A program made the position numbers and the translations under genes. Positions 13,041 to 25,830 of a DNA stretch of 64,000 nt are shown here, in pieces. The notes under the pieces were generated by a model. The model ran no database searches and was not told where the DNA came from. It worked only from the letters and a program-made list of their open reading frames with translations. Numbering within the stretch: position 1 is the first letter of the stretch; every line of letters begins with the position of its first letter. This DNA is from Panagrolaimus kolymaensis. Lineage: Eukaryota > Nematoda > Chromadorea > Rhabditida > Panagrolaimidae. Where the stretch lies: the NCBI GenBank assembly GCA_028622995.1, contig JAJQJQ010000049.1, forward strand, positions 1,240,001 to 1,304,000, given 5' to 3'.

Positions 13041-16000
13041 GCATTTTATGCAAGAATAGTTACCGAATTTTATATTTTTTTAAATATTAAATAAAAATTA
13101 TGTTCGACCTCGAAGCTAAAAGCCAGTTTTTTTCTAAAACTAAATTCAAAAATGGAGGGATTGGAATTTTATGAAGCATTTTATGCAAGAATAGTTACCG
13201 AATTTTATTTTTTTTAAATTATTAAATAAAAATTATGTTCGACCTCGAAGCTAAAAGCCAGTTTTTTTCTAAAACTAAATTCAAAAATGGAGGGATTGGA
13301 ATTTTATGAAGCATTTTATGCAAGAATAGTTACCGAATTTTATTTTTTTTAAATTATTAAATAAAAATTATGTTCGACCTCGAAGCTAAAAGCCAGTTTT
13401 TTTCTAAAACTAAATTCAAAAATGGAGGGATTGGAATTTTATGAAGCATTTTATGCAAGAATAGTTACCGAATTTTATATTTTTTTAAATATTAAATAAA
13501 AATTATGTTCGACCTCGAAGCTAAAAGCCAGTTTTTTTCTAAAACTAAATTCAAAAATGGAGGGATTGGAATTTTATGAAGCATTTTATGCAAGAATAGT
13601 TACCGAATTTTATTTTTTTTAAATTATTAAATAAAAATTATGTTCGACCTCGAAGCTAAAAGCCAGTTTTTTTCTAAAACTAAATTCAAAAATGGAGGGA
13701 TTGGAATTTTATGAAGCATTTTATGCAAGAATAGTTACCGAATTTTATTTTTTTTAAATTATTAAATAAAAATTATGTTCGACCTCGAAGCTAAAAGCCA
13801 GTTTTTTTCTAAAACTAAATTCAAAAATGGAGGGATTGGAATTTTATGAAGCATTTTATGCAAGAATAGTTACCGAATTTTATATTTTTTTAAATATTAA
13901 ATAAAAATTATGTTCGACCTCGAAGCTAAAAGCCAGTTTTTTTCTAAAACTAAATTCAAAAATGGAGGGATTGGAATTTTATGAAGCATTTTATGCAAGA
14001 ATAGTTACCGAATTTTATTTTTTTTAAATTATTAAATAAAAATTATGTTCGACCTCGAAGCTAAAAGCCAGTTTTTTTCTAAAACTAAATTCAAAAATGG
14101 AGGGATTGGAATTTTATGAAGCATTTTATGCAAGAATAGTTACCGAATTTTATTTTTTTTAAATTATTAAATAAAAATTATGTTCGACCTCGAAGCTAAA
14201 AGCCAGTTTTTTTCTAAAACTAAATTCAAAAATGGAGGGATTGGAATTTTATGAAGCATTTTATGCAAGAATAGTTACCGAATTTTATATTTTTTTAAAT
14301 ATTAAATAAAAATTATGTTCGACCTCGAAGCTAAAAGCCAGTTTTTTTCTAAAACTAAATTCAAAAATGGAGGGATTGGAATTTTATGAAGCATTTTATG
14401 CAAGAATAGTTACCGAATTTTATTTTTTTTAAATTATTAAATAAAAATTATGTTCGACCTCGAAGCTAAAAGCCAGTTTTTTTCTAAAACTAAATTCAAA
14501 AATGGAGGGATTGGAATTTTATGAAGCATTTTATGCAAGAATAGTTACCGAATTTTATATTTTTTTAAATATTAAATAAAAATTATGTTCGACCTCGAAG
14601 CTAAAAGCCAGTTTTTTTCTAAAACTAAATTCAAAAATGGAGGGATTGGAATTTTATGAAGCATTTTATGCAAGAATAGTTACCGAATTTTATTTTTTTT
14701 AAATTATTAAATAAAAATTATGTTCGACCTCGAAGCTAAAAGCCAGTTTTTTTCTAAAACTAAATTCAAAAATGGAGGGTTTTGAATTTTATGAAGCATT
14801 TTATGCAAGAATAGTTACCGAATTTTATTTTTTTTTAAATATTAAATAAAAATTATGTTCGACCTCGAAGTTAAAAGCCAGGTTTTTTTCTAAAACTAAA
14901 TTCAAAAATGGAGGGATTGGAATTTAATGAAGCAATAATTGCCACAATTTTGACCGAATTTTATTTTTTTTCAAATATTAAATAAAAATTATGTTCGACC
15001 TCGAAGTTAAAAGCCAGGTTTTTTTCTAAAACTAAATTCGAAAATGGAGGGTTTGGAATTTTATGAAGCATTTTATGCAAGAATAGTTACCGAATTTTAT
15101 TTTTTTTTAAATATTAAATAAAAATTATGTTCGACCTCGAAGCTAAAAGCCAGGTTTTTTTCTAAAACTAAATTCAAAAATGGAGGGATTGGAATTTTAT
15201 GAAGCATTTTATGCAAGAATAGTTACCGAATTTTATATTTTTTTAAATATTAAATAAAAATTATGTTCGACCTCGAAGCTAAAAGCCAGTTTTTTTCTAA
15301 AACTAAATTCAAAAATGGAGGGATTGGAATTTTATGAAGCATTTTATGCAAGAATAGTTACCGAATTTTATTTTTTTTAAATTATTAAATAAAAATTATG
15401 TTCGACCTCGAAGCTAAAAGCCAGTTTTTTTCTAAAACTAAATTCAAAAATGGAGGGATTGGAATTTTATGAAGCATTTTATGCAAGAATAGTTACCGAA
15501 TTTTATTTTTTTTAAATTATTAAATAAAAATTATGTTCGACCTCGAAGCTAAAAGCCAGTTTTTTTCTAAAACTAAATTCAAAAATGGAGGGATTGGAAT
15601 TTTATGAAGCATTTTATGCAAGAATAGTTACCGAATTTTATATTTTTTTAAATATTAAATAAAAATTATGTTCGACCTCGAAGCTAAAAGCCAGTTTTTT
15701 TCTAAAACTAAATTCAAAAATGGAGGGATTGGAATTTTATGAAGCATTTTATGCAAGAATAGTTACCGAATTTTATTTTTTTTAAATTATTAAATAAAAA
15801 TTATGTTCGACCTCGAAGCTAAAAGCCAGTTTTTTTCTAAAACTAAATTCAAAAATGGAGGGATTGGAATTTTATGAAGCATTTTATGCAAGAATAGTTA
15901 CCGAATTTTATTTTTTTTAAATTATTAAATAAAAATTATGTTCGACCTCGAAGCTAAAAGCCAGTTTTTTTCTAAAACTAAATTCAAAAATGGAGGGATT

Positions 16001-17230
16001 GGAATTTTATGAAGCATTTTATGCAAGAATAGTTACCGAATTTTATATTTTTTTAAATATTAAATAAAAATTATGTTCGACCTCGAAGCTAAAAGCCAGT
16101 TTTTTTCTAAAACTAAATTCAAAAATGGAGGGATTGGAATTTTATGAAGCATTTTATGCAAGAATAGTTACCGAATTTTATTTTTTTTAAATTATTAAAT
16201 AAAAATTATGTTCGACCTCGAAGCTAAAAGCCAGTTTTTTTCTAAAACTAAATTCAAAAATGGAGGGATTGGAATTTTATGAAGCATTTTATGCAAGAAT
16301 AGTTACCGAATTTTATTTTTTTTAAATTATTAAATAAAAATTATGTTCGACCTCGAAGCTAAAAGCCAGTTTTTTTCTAAAACTAAATTCAAAAATGGAG
16401 GGATTGGAATTTTATGAAGCATTTTATGCAAGAATAGTTACCGAATTTTATATTTTTTTAAATATTAAATAAAAATTATGTTCGACCTCGAAGCTAAAAG
16501 CCAGTTTTTTTCTAAAACTAAATTCAAAAATGGAGGGATTGGAATTTTATGAAGCATTTTATGCAAGAATAGTTACCGAATTTTATTTTTTTTAAATTAT
16601 TAAATAAAAATTATGTTCGACCTCGAAGCTAAAAGCCAGTTTTTTTCTAAAACTAAATTCAAAAATGGAGGGATTGGAATTTTATGAAGCATTTTATGCA
16701 AGAATAGTTACCGAATTTTATTTTTTTTAAATTATTAAATAAAAATTATGTTCGACCTCGAAGCTAAAAGCCAGTTTTTTTCTAAAACTAAATTCAAAAA
16801 TGGAGGGATTGGAATTTTATGAAGCATTTTATGCAAGAATAGTTACCGAATTTTATATTTTTTTAAATATTAAATAAAAATTATGTTCGACCTCGAAGCT
16901 AAAAGCCAGTTTTTTTCTAAAACTAAATTCAAAAATGGAGGGATTGGAATTTTATGAAGCATTTTATGCAAGAATAGTTACCGAATTTTATTTTTTTTAA
17001 ATTATTAAATAAAAATTATGTTCGACCTCGAAGCTAAAAGCCAGTTTTTTTCTAAAACTAAATTCAAAAATGGAGGGATTGGAATTTTATGAAGCATTTT
17101 ATGCAAGAATAGTTACCGAATTTTATTTTTTTTAAATTATTAAATAAAAATTATGTTCGACCTCGAAGCTAAAAGCCAGTTTTTTTCTAAAACTAAATTC
17201 AAAAATGGAGGGATTGGAATTTTATGAAGC
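13041..17230 (+). repeat. Satellite sub-domain 2: 405-bp trimeric higher-order repeat
   Basis: All monomers here are type B and 135 bp long, because one G of CCAGG is lost. They come in threes: one unit with TATATTTTTTTAAATATT followed by two with TATTTTTTTTAAATTATT. The TATAT marker falls at 13071, 13476, 13881 and 14286, and again at 15234, 15639, 16044, 16449 and 16854, exactly 405 bp apart. A dimeric step (14286 to 14556) and about three sub-domain-1-like units at 14770-15180 interrupt the register. Confidence 0.9.
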
Positions 17231-20200
17231 ATTTTATGCAAGAATAGTTACCGAATTTTATTTTTTTTCAAATATTAAATAATAATTATGTTCGACCTCG
17301 AAGCTAAAAGTCAGGTTTTTTTCTAAAACTAAATTCAAAAATGGAGGGTTTGGAATTTTATGAAGCATTTTATGCAAGAATAGTTACCGAATTTTATTTT
17401 TTTTCAAATATTAAATAAAAATTATGTTCGACCTCGAAGCTAAAAGCCAGGTTTTTTTCTAAAACTAAATTCAAAAATGGAGGGTTTTGAATTTTATGAA
17501 GCATTTTATGCAAGAATAGTTACCGAATTTTATTTTTTCAAATATTAAATAAAAATTATGTTCGACCTCGAAGCTAAAAGTCAGGTTTTTTTCTAAAACT
17601 AAATTCAAAAATGAAGGGTTTTGAATTTTATGAAGCATTTTATGCAAGAATAGTTACCGAATTTTATTTTTTTTCAAATATTAAATAAAAATTATGTTCG
17701 ACCTCGAAGCTAAAAGTCAGGTTTTTTTCTAAAACTAAATTCAAAAATGGAGGGTTTTGAATTTTATGAAGCATTTTATGCAAGAATAGTTACCGAATTT
17801 TATTTTTTTTCAAATATTAAATAAAAATTATGTTCGACCTCGAAGCTAAAAGCCAGGTTTTTTTCTAAAACTAAATTCAAAAATGGAGGGTTTTGAATTT
17901 TATGAAGCATTTTATGCAAGAATAGTTACCGAATTTTATTTTTTTTCAAATATTAAATAAAAATTATGTTCGACCTCGAAGCTAAAAGTCAGGTTTTTTT
18001 CTAAAACTAAATTCAAAAATGGAGGGTTTTGAATTTTATGAAGCATTTTATGCAAGAATAGTTACCGAATTTTATTTTTTCAAATATTAAATAAAAATTA
18101 TGTTCGACCTCGAAGCTAAAAGTCAGGTTTTTTTCTAAAACTAAATTCAAAAATGGAGGGTTTTGAATTTTATGAAGCATTTTATGCAAGAATAGTTACC
18201 GAATTTTATTTTTTTTAAATTATTAAATAAAAATTATGTTCGACCTCGAAGCTAAAAGCCAGTTTTTTTCTAAAACTAAATTCAAAAATGGAGGGATTGG
18301 AATTTTATGAAGCATTTTATGCAAGAATAGTTACCGAATTTTATATTTTTTCAAATATTAAATAAAAATTATGTTCGACCTCGAAGCTAAAAGTCAGGTT
18401 TTTTTCTAAAACTAAATTCAAAAATGGAGGGTTTGGAATTTTATGAAGCATTTTATGCAAGAATAGTTACCGAATTTTATATTTTTTCAAATATTAAATA
18501 AAAATTATGTTCGACCTCGAAGCTAAAAGCCAGGTTTTTTTCTAAAACTAAATTCAAAAATGGAGGGTTTGGAATTTTATGAAGCATTTTATGCAAGAAT
18601 AGTTACCGAATTTTATATTTTTTCAAATATTAAATAAAAATTATGTTCGACCTCGAAGCTAAAAGTCAGGTTTTTTTCTAAAACTAAATTCAAAAATGGA
18701 GGGTTTGGAATTTTATGAAGCATTTTATGCAAGAATAGTTACCGAATTTTATATTTTTTCAAATATTAAATAAAAATTATGTTCGACCTCGAAGCTAAAA
18801 GTCAGGTTTTTTTCTAAAACTAAATTCAAAAATGGAGGGTTTTGAATTTTATGAAGCATTTTATGCAAGAATAGTTACCGAATTTTATTTTTTCAAATAT
18901 TAAATAAAAATTATGTTCGACCTCGAAGCTAAAAGCCAGGTTTTTTTCTAAAACTAAATTCAAAAATGGAGGGTTTTGAATTTTATGAAGCATTTTATGC
19001 AAGAATAGTTACCGAATTTTATTTTTTCAAATATTAAATAAAAATTATGTTCGACCTCGAAGCTAAAAGTCAGGTTTTTTTTTAAAACTAAATTCAAAAA
19101 TGGAGGGTTTTGAATTTTATGAAGCATTTTATGCAAGAATAGTTACCGAATTTTATTTTTTTTCAAATATTAAATAAAAATTATGTTCGACCTCGAAGCT
19201 AAAAGTCAGGTTTTTTTCTAAAACTAAATTCAAAAATGGAGGGTTTGGAATTTTATGAAGCATTTTATGCAAGAATAGTTACCGAATTTTATTTTTTTTC
19301 AAATATTAAATAAAAATTATGTTCGACCTCGAAGCTAAAAGCCAGGTTTTTTTCTAAAACTAAATTCAAAAATGGAGGGTTTTGAATTTTATGAAGCATT
19401 TTATGCAAGAATAGTTACCGAATTTTATTTTTTCAAATATTAAATAAAAATTATGTTCGACCTCGAAGCTAAAAGTCAGGTTTTTTTCTAAAACTAAATT
19501 CAAAAATGGAGGGTTTTGAATTTTATGAAGCATTTTATGCAAGAATAGTTACCGAATTTTATTTTTTTTCAAATATTAAATAAAAATTATGTTCGACCTC
19601 GAAGCTAAAAGTCAGGTTTTTTTCTAAAACTAAATTCAAAAATGGAGGGTTTTGAATTTTATGAAGCATTTTATGCAAGAATAGTTACCGAATTTTATTT
19701 TTTTTCAAATATTAAATAAAAATTATGTTCGACCTCGAAGCTAAAAGCCAGGTTTTTTTCTAAAACTAAATTCAAAAATGGAGGGTTTTGAATTTTATGA
19801 AGCATTTTATGCAAGAATAGTTACCGAATTTTATTTTTTTTCAAATATTAAATAAAAATTATGTTCGACCTCGAAGCTAAAAGCCAGGTTTTTTTCTAAA
19901 ACTAAATTCAAAAATGGAGGGTTTTGAATTTTATGAAGCATTTTATGCAAGAATAGTTACCGAATTTTATTTTTTCAAATATTAAATAAAAATTATGTTC
20001 GACCTCGAAGCTAAAAGTCAGGTTTTTTTTTAAAACTAAATTCAAAAATGGAGGGTTTTGAATTTTATGAAGCATTTTATGCAAGAATAGTTACCGAATT
20101 TTATTTTTTTTCAAATATTAAATAAAAATTATGTTCGACCTCGAAGCTAAAAGTCAGGTTTTTTTCTAAAACTAAATTCAAAAATGGAGGGTTTGGAATT

Positions 20201-23200
20201 TTATGAAGCATTTTATGCAAGAATAGTTACCGAATTTTATTTTTTTTCAAATATTAAATAAAAATTATGTTCGACCTCGAAGCTAAAAGCCAGGTTTTTT
20301 TCTAAAACTAAATTCAAAAATGGAGGGTTTTGAATTTTATGAAGCATTTTATGCAAGAATAGTTACCGAATTTTATTTTTTCAAATATTAAATAAAAATT
20401 ATGTTCGACCTCGAAGCTAAAAGTCAGGTTTTTTTCTAAAACTAAATTCAAAAATGGAGGGTTTTGAATTTTATGAAGCATTTTATGCAAGAATAGTTAC
20501 CGAATTTTATTTTTTTTCAAATATTAAATAAAAATTATGTTCGACCTCGAAGCTAAAAGCCAGGTTTTTTTCTAAAACTAAATTCAAAAATGGAGGGTTT
20601 TGAATTTTATGAAGCATTTTATGCAAGAATAGTTACCGAATTTTATATTTTTTCAAATATTAAATAAAAATTATGTTCGACCTCGAAGCTAAAAGTCAGG
20701 TTTTTTTCTAAAACTAAATTCAAAAATGGAGGGTTTTGAATTTTATGAAGCATTTTATGCAAGAATAGTTACCGAATTTTATTTTTTTTCAAATATTAAA
20801 TAAAAATTATGTTCGACCTCGAAGCTAAAAGCCAGGTTTTTTTCTAAAACTAAATTCAAAAATGGAGGGTTTTGAATTTTATGAAGCATTTTATGCAAGA
20901 ATAGTTACCGAATTTTATTTTTTTTCAAATATTAAATAAAAATTATGTTCGACCTCGAAGCTAAAAGCCAGGTTTTTTTCTAAAACTAAATTCAAAAATG
21001 GAGGGTTTTGAATTTTATGAAGCATTTTATGCAAGAATAGTTACCGAATTTTATTTTTTTTCAAATATTAAATAAAAATTATGTTCGACCTCGAAGCTAA
21101 AAGTCAGGTTTTTTTCTAAAACTAAATTCAAAAATGGAGGGTTTTGAATTTTATGAAGCATTTTATGCAAGAATAGTTACCGAATTTTATATTTTTTCAA
21201 ATATTAAATAAAAATTATGTTCGACCTCGAAGCTAAAAGTCAGGTTTTTTTCTAAAACTAAATTCAAAAATGGAGGGTTTTGAATTTTATGAAGCATTTT
21301 ATGCAAGAATAGTTACCGAATTTTATTTTTTTTCAAATATTAAATAAAAATTATGTTCGACCTCGAAGCTAAAAGCCAGGTTTTTTTCTAAAACTAAATT
21401 CAAAAATGGAGGGTTTTGAATTTTATGAAGCATTTTATGCAAGAATAGTTACCGAATTTTATTTTTTCAAATATTAAATAAAAATTATGTTCGACCTCGA
21501 AGCTAAAAGTCAGGTTTTTTTCTAAAACTAAATTCAAAAATGGAGGGTTTTGAATTTTATGAAGCATTTTATGCAAGAATAGTTACCGAATTTTATTTTT
21601 TTTCAAATATTAAATAAAAATTATGTTCGACCTCGAAGCTAAAAGTCAGGTTTTTTTCTAAAACTAAATTCAAAAATGGAGGGTTTGGAATTTTATGAAG
21701 CATTTTATGCAAGAATAGTTACCGAATTTTATATTTTTTCAAATATTAAATAAAAATTATGTTCGACCTCGAAGCTAAAAGTCAGGTTTTTTTCTAAAAC
21801 TAAATTCAAAAATGGAGGGTTTTGAATTTTATGAAGCATTTTATGCAAGAATAGTTACCGAATTTTATTTTTTTTAAATTATTAAATAAAAATTATGTTC
21901 GACCTCGAAGCTAAAAGTCAGGTTTTTTTCTAAAACTAAATTCAAAAATGGAGGGTTTGGAATTTTATGAAGCATTTTATGCAAGAATAGTTACCGAATT
22001 TTATATTTTTTCAAATATTAAATAAAAATTATGTTCGACCTCGAAGCTAAAAGTCAGGTTTTTTTCTAAAACTAAATTCAAAAATGGAGGGTTTTGAATT
22101 TTATGAAGCATTTTATGCAAGAATAGTTACCGAATTTTATTTTTTTTCAAATATTAAATAAAAATTATGTTCGACCTCGAAGCTAAAAGACAGGTTTTTT
22201 TCTAAAACTAAATTCAAAAATGGAGGGTTTTGAATTTTATGAAGCATTTTATGCAAGAATAGTTACCGAATTTTATTTTTTCAAATATTAAATAAAAATT
22301 ATGTTCGACCTCGAAGCTAAAAGTCAGGTTTTTTTCTAAAACTAAATTCAAAAATGGAGGGTTTTGAATTTTATGAAGCATTTTATGCAAGAATAGTTAA
22401 ATAAATTTTATTTTTTTTCAAATATTAAATAAAAATTATGTTCGACCTCGAAGCTAAAAGTCAGGTTTTTTTCTAAAACTAAATTCAAAAATGGAGGGTT
22501 TGGAATTTTATGAAGCATTTTATGCAAGAATAGTTACCGAATTTTATATTTTTTCAAATATCAAATAAAAATTATGTTCGACCTCGAAGCTAAAAGTCAG
22601 GTTTTTTTCTAAAACTAAATTCAAAAATGGAGGGTTTTGAATTTTATGAAGCAATAATTGCCACAATTTTGACCGAATTTTATTTTTTTTCAAATATTAA
22701 ATAAAAATTATGTTCGACCTCGAAGCTAAAAGTCAGGTTTTTTTCTAAAACTAAATTCAAAAATGGAGGGTTTTGAATTTTATGAAGCATTTTATGCAAG
22801 AATAGTTACCGAATTTTATATTTTTTCAAATATTAAATAAAAATTATGTTCGACCTCGAAGCTAAAAGTCAGGTTTTTTTCTAAAACTAAATTCAAAAAT
22901 GGAGGGTTTTGAATTTTATGAAGCATTTTATGCAAGAATAGTTACCGAATTTTATTTTTTTTCAAATATTAAATAAAAATTATGTTCGACCTCGAAGCTA
23001 AAAGCCAGGTTTTTTTCTAAAACTAAATTCAAAAATGGAGGGTTTTGAATTTTATGAAGCATTTTATGCAAGAATAGTTACCGAATTTTATTTTTTCAAA
23101 TATTAAATAAAAATTATGTTCGACCTCGAAGCTAAAAGTCAGGTTTTTTTCTAAAACTAAATTCAAAAATGGAGGGTTTTGAATTTTATGAAGCATTTTA

Positions 23201-25830
23201 TGCAAGAATAGTTACCGAATTTTATTTTTTTTCAAATATTAAATAAAAATTATGTTCGACCTCGAAGCTAAAAGTCAGGTTTTTTTCTAAAACTAAATTC
23301 AAAAATGGAGGGTTTGGAATTTTATGAAGCATTTTATGCAAGAATAGTTACCGAATTTTATATTTTTTCAAATATTAAATAAAAATTATGTTCGACCTCG
23401 AAGCTAAAAGTCAGGTTTTTTTCTAAAACTAAATTCAAAAATGGAGGGTTTTGAATTTTATGAAGCATTTTATGCAAGAATAGTTACCGAATTTTATTTT
23501 TTTTAAATTATTAAATAAAAATTATGTTCGACCTCGAAGCTAAAAGTCAGGTTTTTTTCTAAAACTAAATTCAAAAATGGAGGGTTTGGAATTTTATGAA
23601 GCATTTTATGCAAGAATAGTTACCGAATTTTATATTTTTTCAAATATTAAATAAAAATTATGTTCGACCTCGAAGCTAAAAGTCAGGTTTTTTTCTAAAA
23701 CTAAATTCAAAAATGGAGGGTTTTGAATTTTATGAAGCATTTTATGCAAGAATAGTTACCGAATTTTATTTTTTTTCAAATATTAAATAAAAATTATGTT
23801 CGACCTCGAAGCTAAAAGACAGGTTTTTTTCTAAAACTAAATTCAAAAATGGAGGGTTTTGAATTTTATGAAGCATTTTATGCAAGAATAGTTACCGAAT
23901 TTTATTTTTTCAAATATTAAATAAAAATTATGTTCGACCTCGAAGCTAAAAGTCAGGTTTTTTTCTAAAACTAAATTCAAAAATGGAGGGTTTTGAATTT
24001 TATGAAGCATTTTATGCAAGAATAGTTAAATAAATTTTATTTTTTTTCAAATATTAAATAAAAATTATGTTCGACCTCGAAGCTAAAAGTCAGGTTTTTT
24101 TCTAAAACTAAATTCAAAAATGGAGGGTTTGGAATTTTATGAAGCATTTTATGCAAGAATAGTTACCGAATTTTATATTTTTTCAAATATCAAATAAAAA
24201 TTATGTTCGACCTCGAAGCTAAAAGTCAGGTTTTTTTCTAAAACTAAATTCAAAAATGGAGGGTTTTGAATTTTATGAAGCAATAATTGCCACAATTTTG
24301 ACCGAATTTTATTTTTTTTCAAATATTAAATAAAAATTATGTTCGACCTCGAAGCTAAAAGTCAGGTTTTTTTCTAAAACTAAATTCAAAAATGGAGGGT
24401 TTTGAATTTTATGAAGCATTTTATGCAAGAATAGTTACCGAATTTTATTTTTTTTCAAATATTAAATAAAAATTATGTTCGACCTCGAAGCTAAAAGTCA
24501 GGTTTTTTTCTAAAACTAAATTCAAAAATGGAGGGTTTGGAATTTTATGAAGCATTTTATGCAAGAATAGTTACCGAATTTTATATTTTTTCAAATATTA
24601 AATAAAAATTATGTTCGACCTCGAAGCTAAAAGTCAGGTTTTTTTCTAAAACTAAATTCAAAAATGGAGGGTTTTGAATTTTATGAAGCATTTTATGCAA
24701 GAATAGTTACCGAATTTTATTTTTTTTAAATTATTAAATAAAAATTATGTTCGACCTCGAAGCTAAAAGTCAGGTTTTTTTCTAAAACTAAATTCAAAAA
24801 TGGAGGGTTTTGAATTTTATGAAGCATTTTATGCAAGAATAGTTACCGAATTTTATTTTTTTTAAATTATTAAATAAAAATTATGTTCGACCTCGAAGCT
24901 AAAAGTCAGGTTTTTTTCTAAAACTAAATTCAAAAATGGAGGGTTTGGAATTTTATGAAGCATTTTATGCAAGAATAGTTACCGAATTTTATATTTTTTC
25001 AAATATTAAATAAAAATTATGTTCGACCTCGAAGCTAAAAGTCAGGTTTTTTTCTAAAACTAAATTCAAAAATGGAGGGTTTTGAATTTTATGAAGCATT
25101 TTATGCAAGAATAGTTACCGAATTTTATTTTTTTTCAAATATTAAATAAAAATTATGTTCGACCTCGAAGCTAAAAGACAGGTTTTTTTCTAAAACTAAA
25201 TTCAAAAATGGAGGGTTTTGAATTTTATGAAGCATTTTATGCAAGAATAGTTACCGAATTTTATATTTTTTCAAATATTAAATAAAAATTATGTTCGACC
25301 TCGAAGCTAAAAGTCAGGTTTTTTTCTAAAACTAAATTCAAAAATGGAGGGTTTTGAATTTTATGAAGCATTTTATGCAAGAATAGTTACCGAATTTTAT
25401 TTTTTCAAATATTAAATAAAAATTATGTTCGACCTCGAAGCTAAAAGTCAGGTTTTTTTCTAAAACTAAATTCAAAAATGGAGGGTTTTGAATTTTATGA
25501 AGCATTTTATGCAAGAATAGTTACCGAATTTTATTTTTTTTCAAATATTAAATAAAAATTATGTTCGACCTCGAAGCTAAAAGTCAGGTTTTTTTCTAAA
25601 ACTAAATTCAAAAATGGAGGGTTTGGAATTTTATGAAGCATTTTATGCAAGAATAGTTACCGAATTTTATATTTTTTCAAATATTAAATAAAAATTATGT
25701 TCGACCTCGAAGCTAAAAGTCAGGTTTTTTTCTAAAACTAAATTCAAAAATGGAGGGTTTTGAATTTTATGAAGCAATAATTGCCACAATTTTGACCGAA
25801 TTTTATTTTTTTTCAAATATTAAATAAAAA
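17231..25830 (+). repeat. Satellite sub-domain 3: C-before-AAATATT, AAAGTCAGG class with a 1,629-bp higher-order repeat
   Basis: Type B units mostly with TTTTCAAATATT and AAAGTCAGG instead of AAAGCCAGG, and many 134-bp units with a shortened T-run. Three rare variants recur exactly 1,629 bp apart: AAAGACAGG (22190 and 23819), GTTAAATAAATTTTA (about 22396 and 24025) and ATATCAAATAAAAA (C at 22562 and 24191). This marks two adjacent copies of a 12-monomer block, together about 21.1-24.4 kb. Confidence 0.85.
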
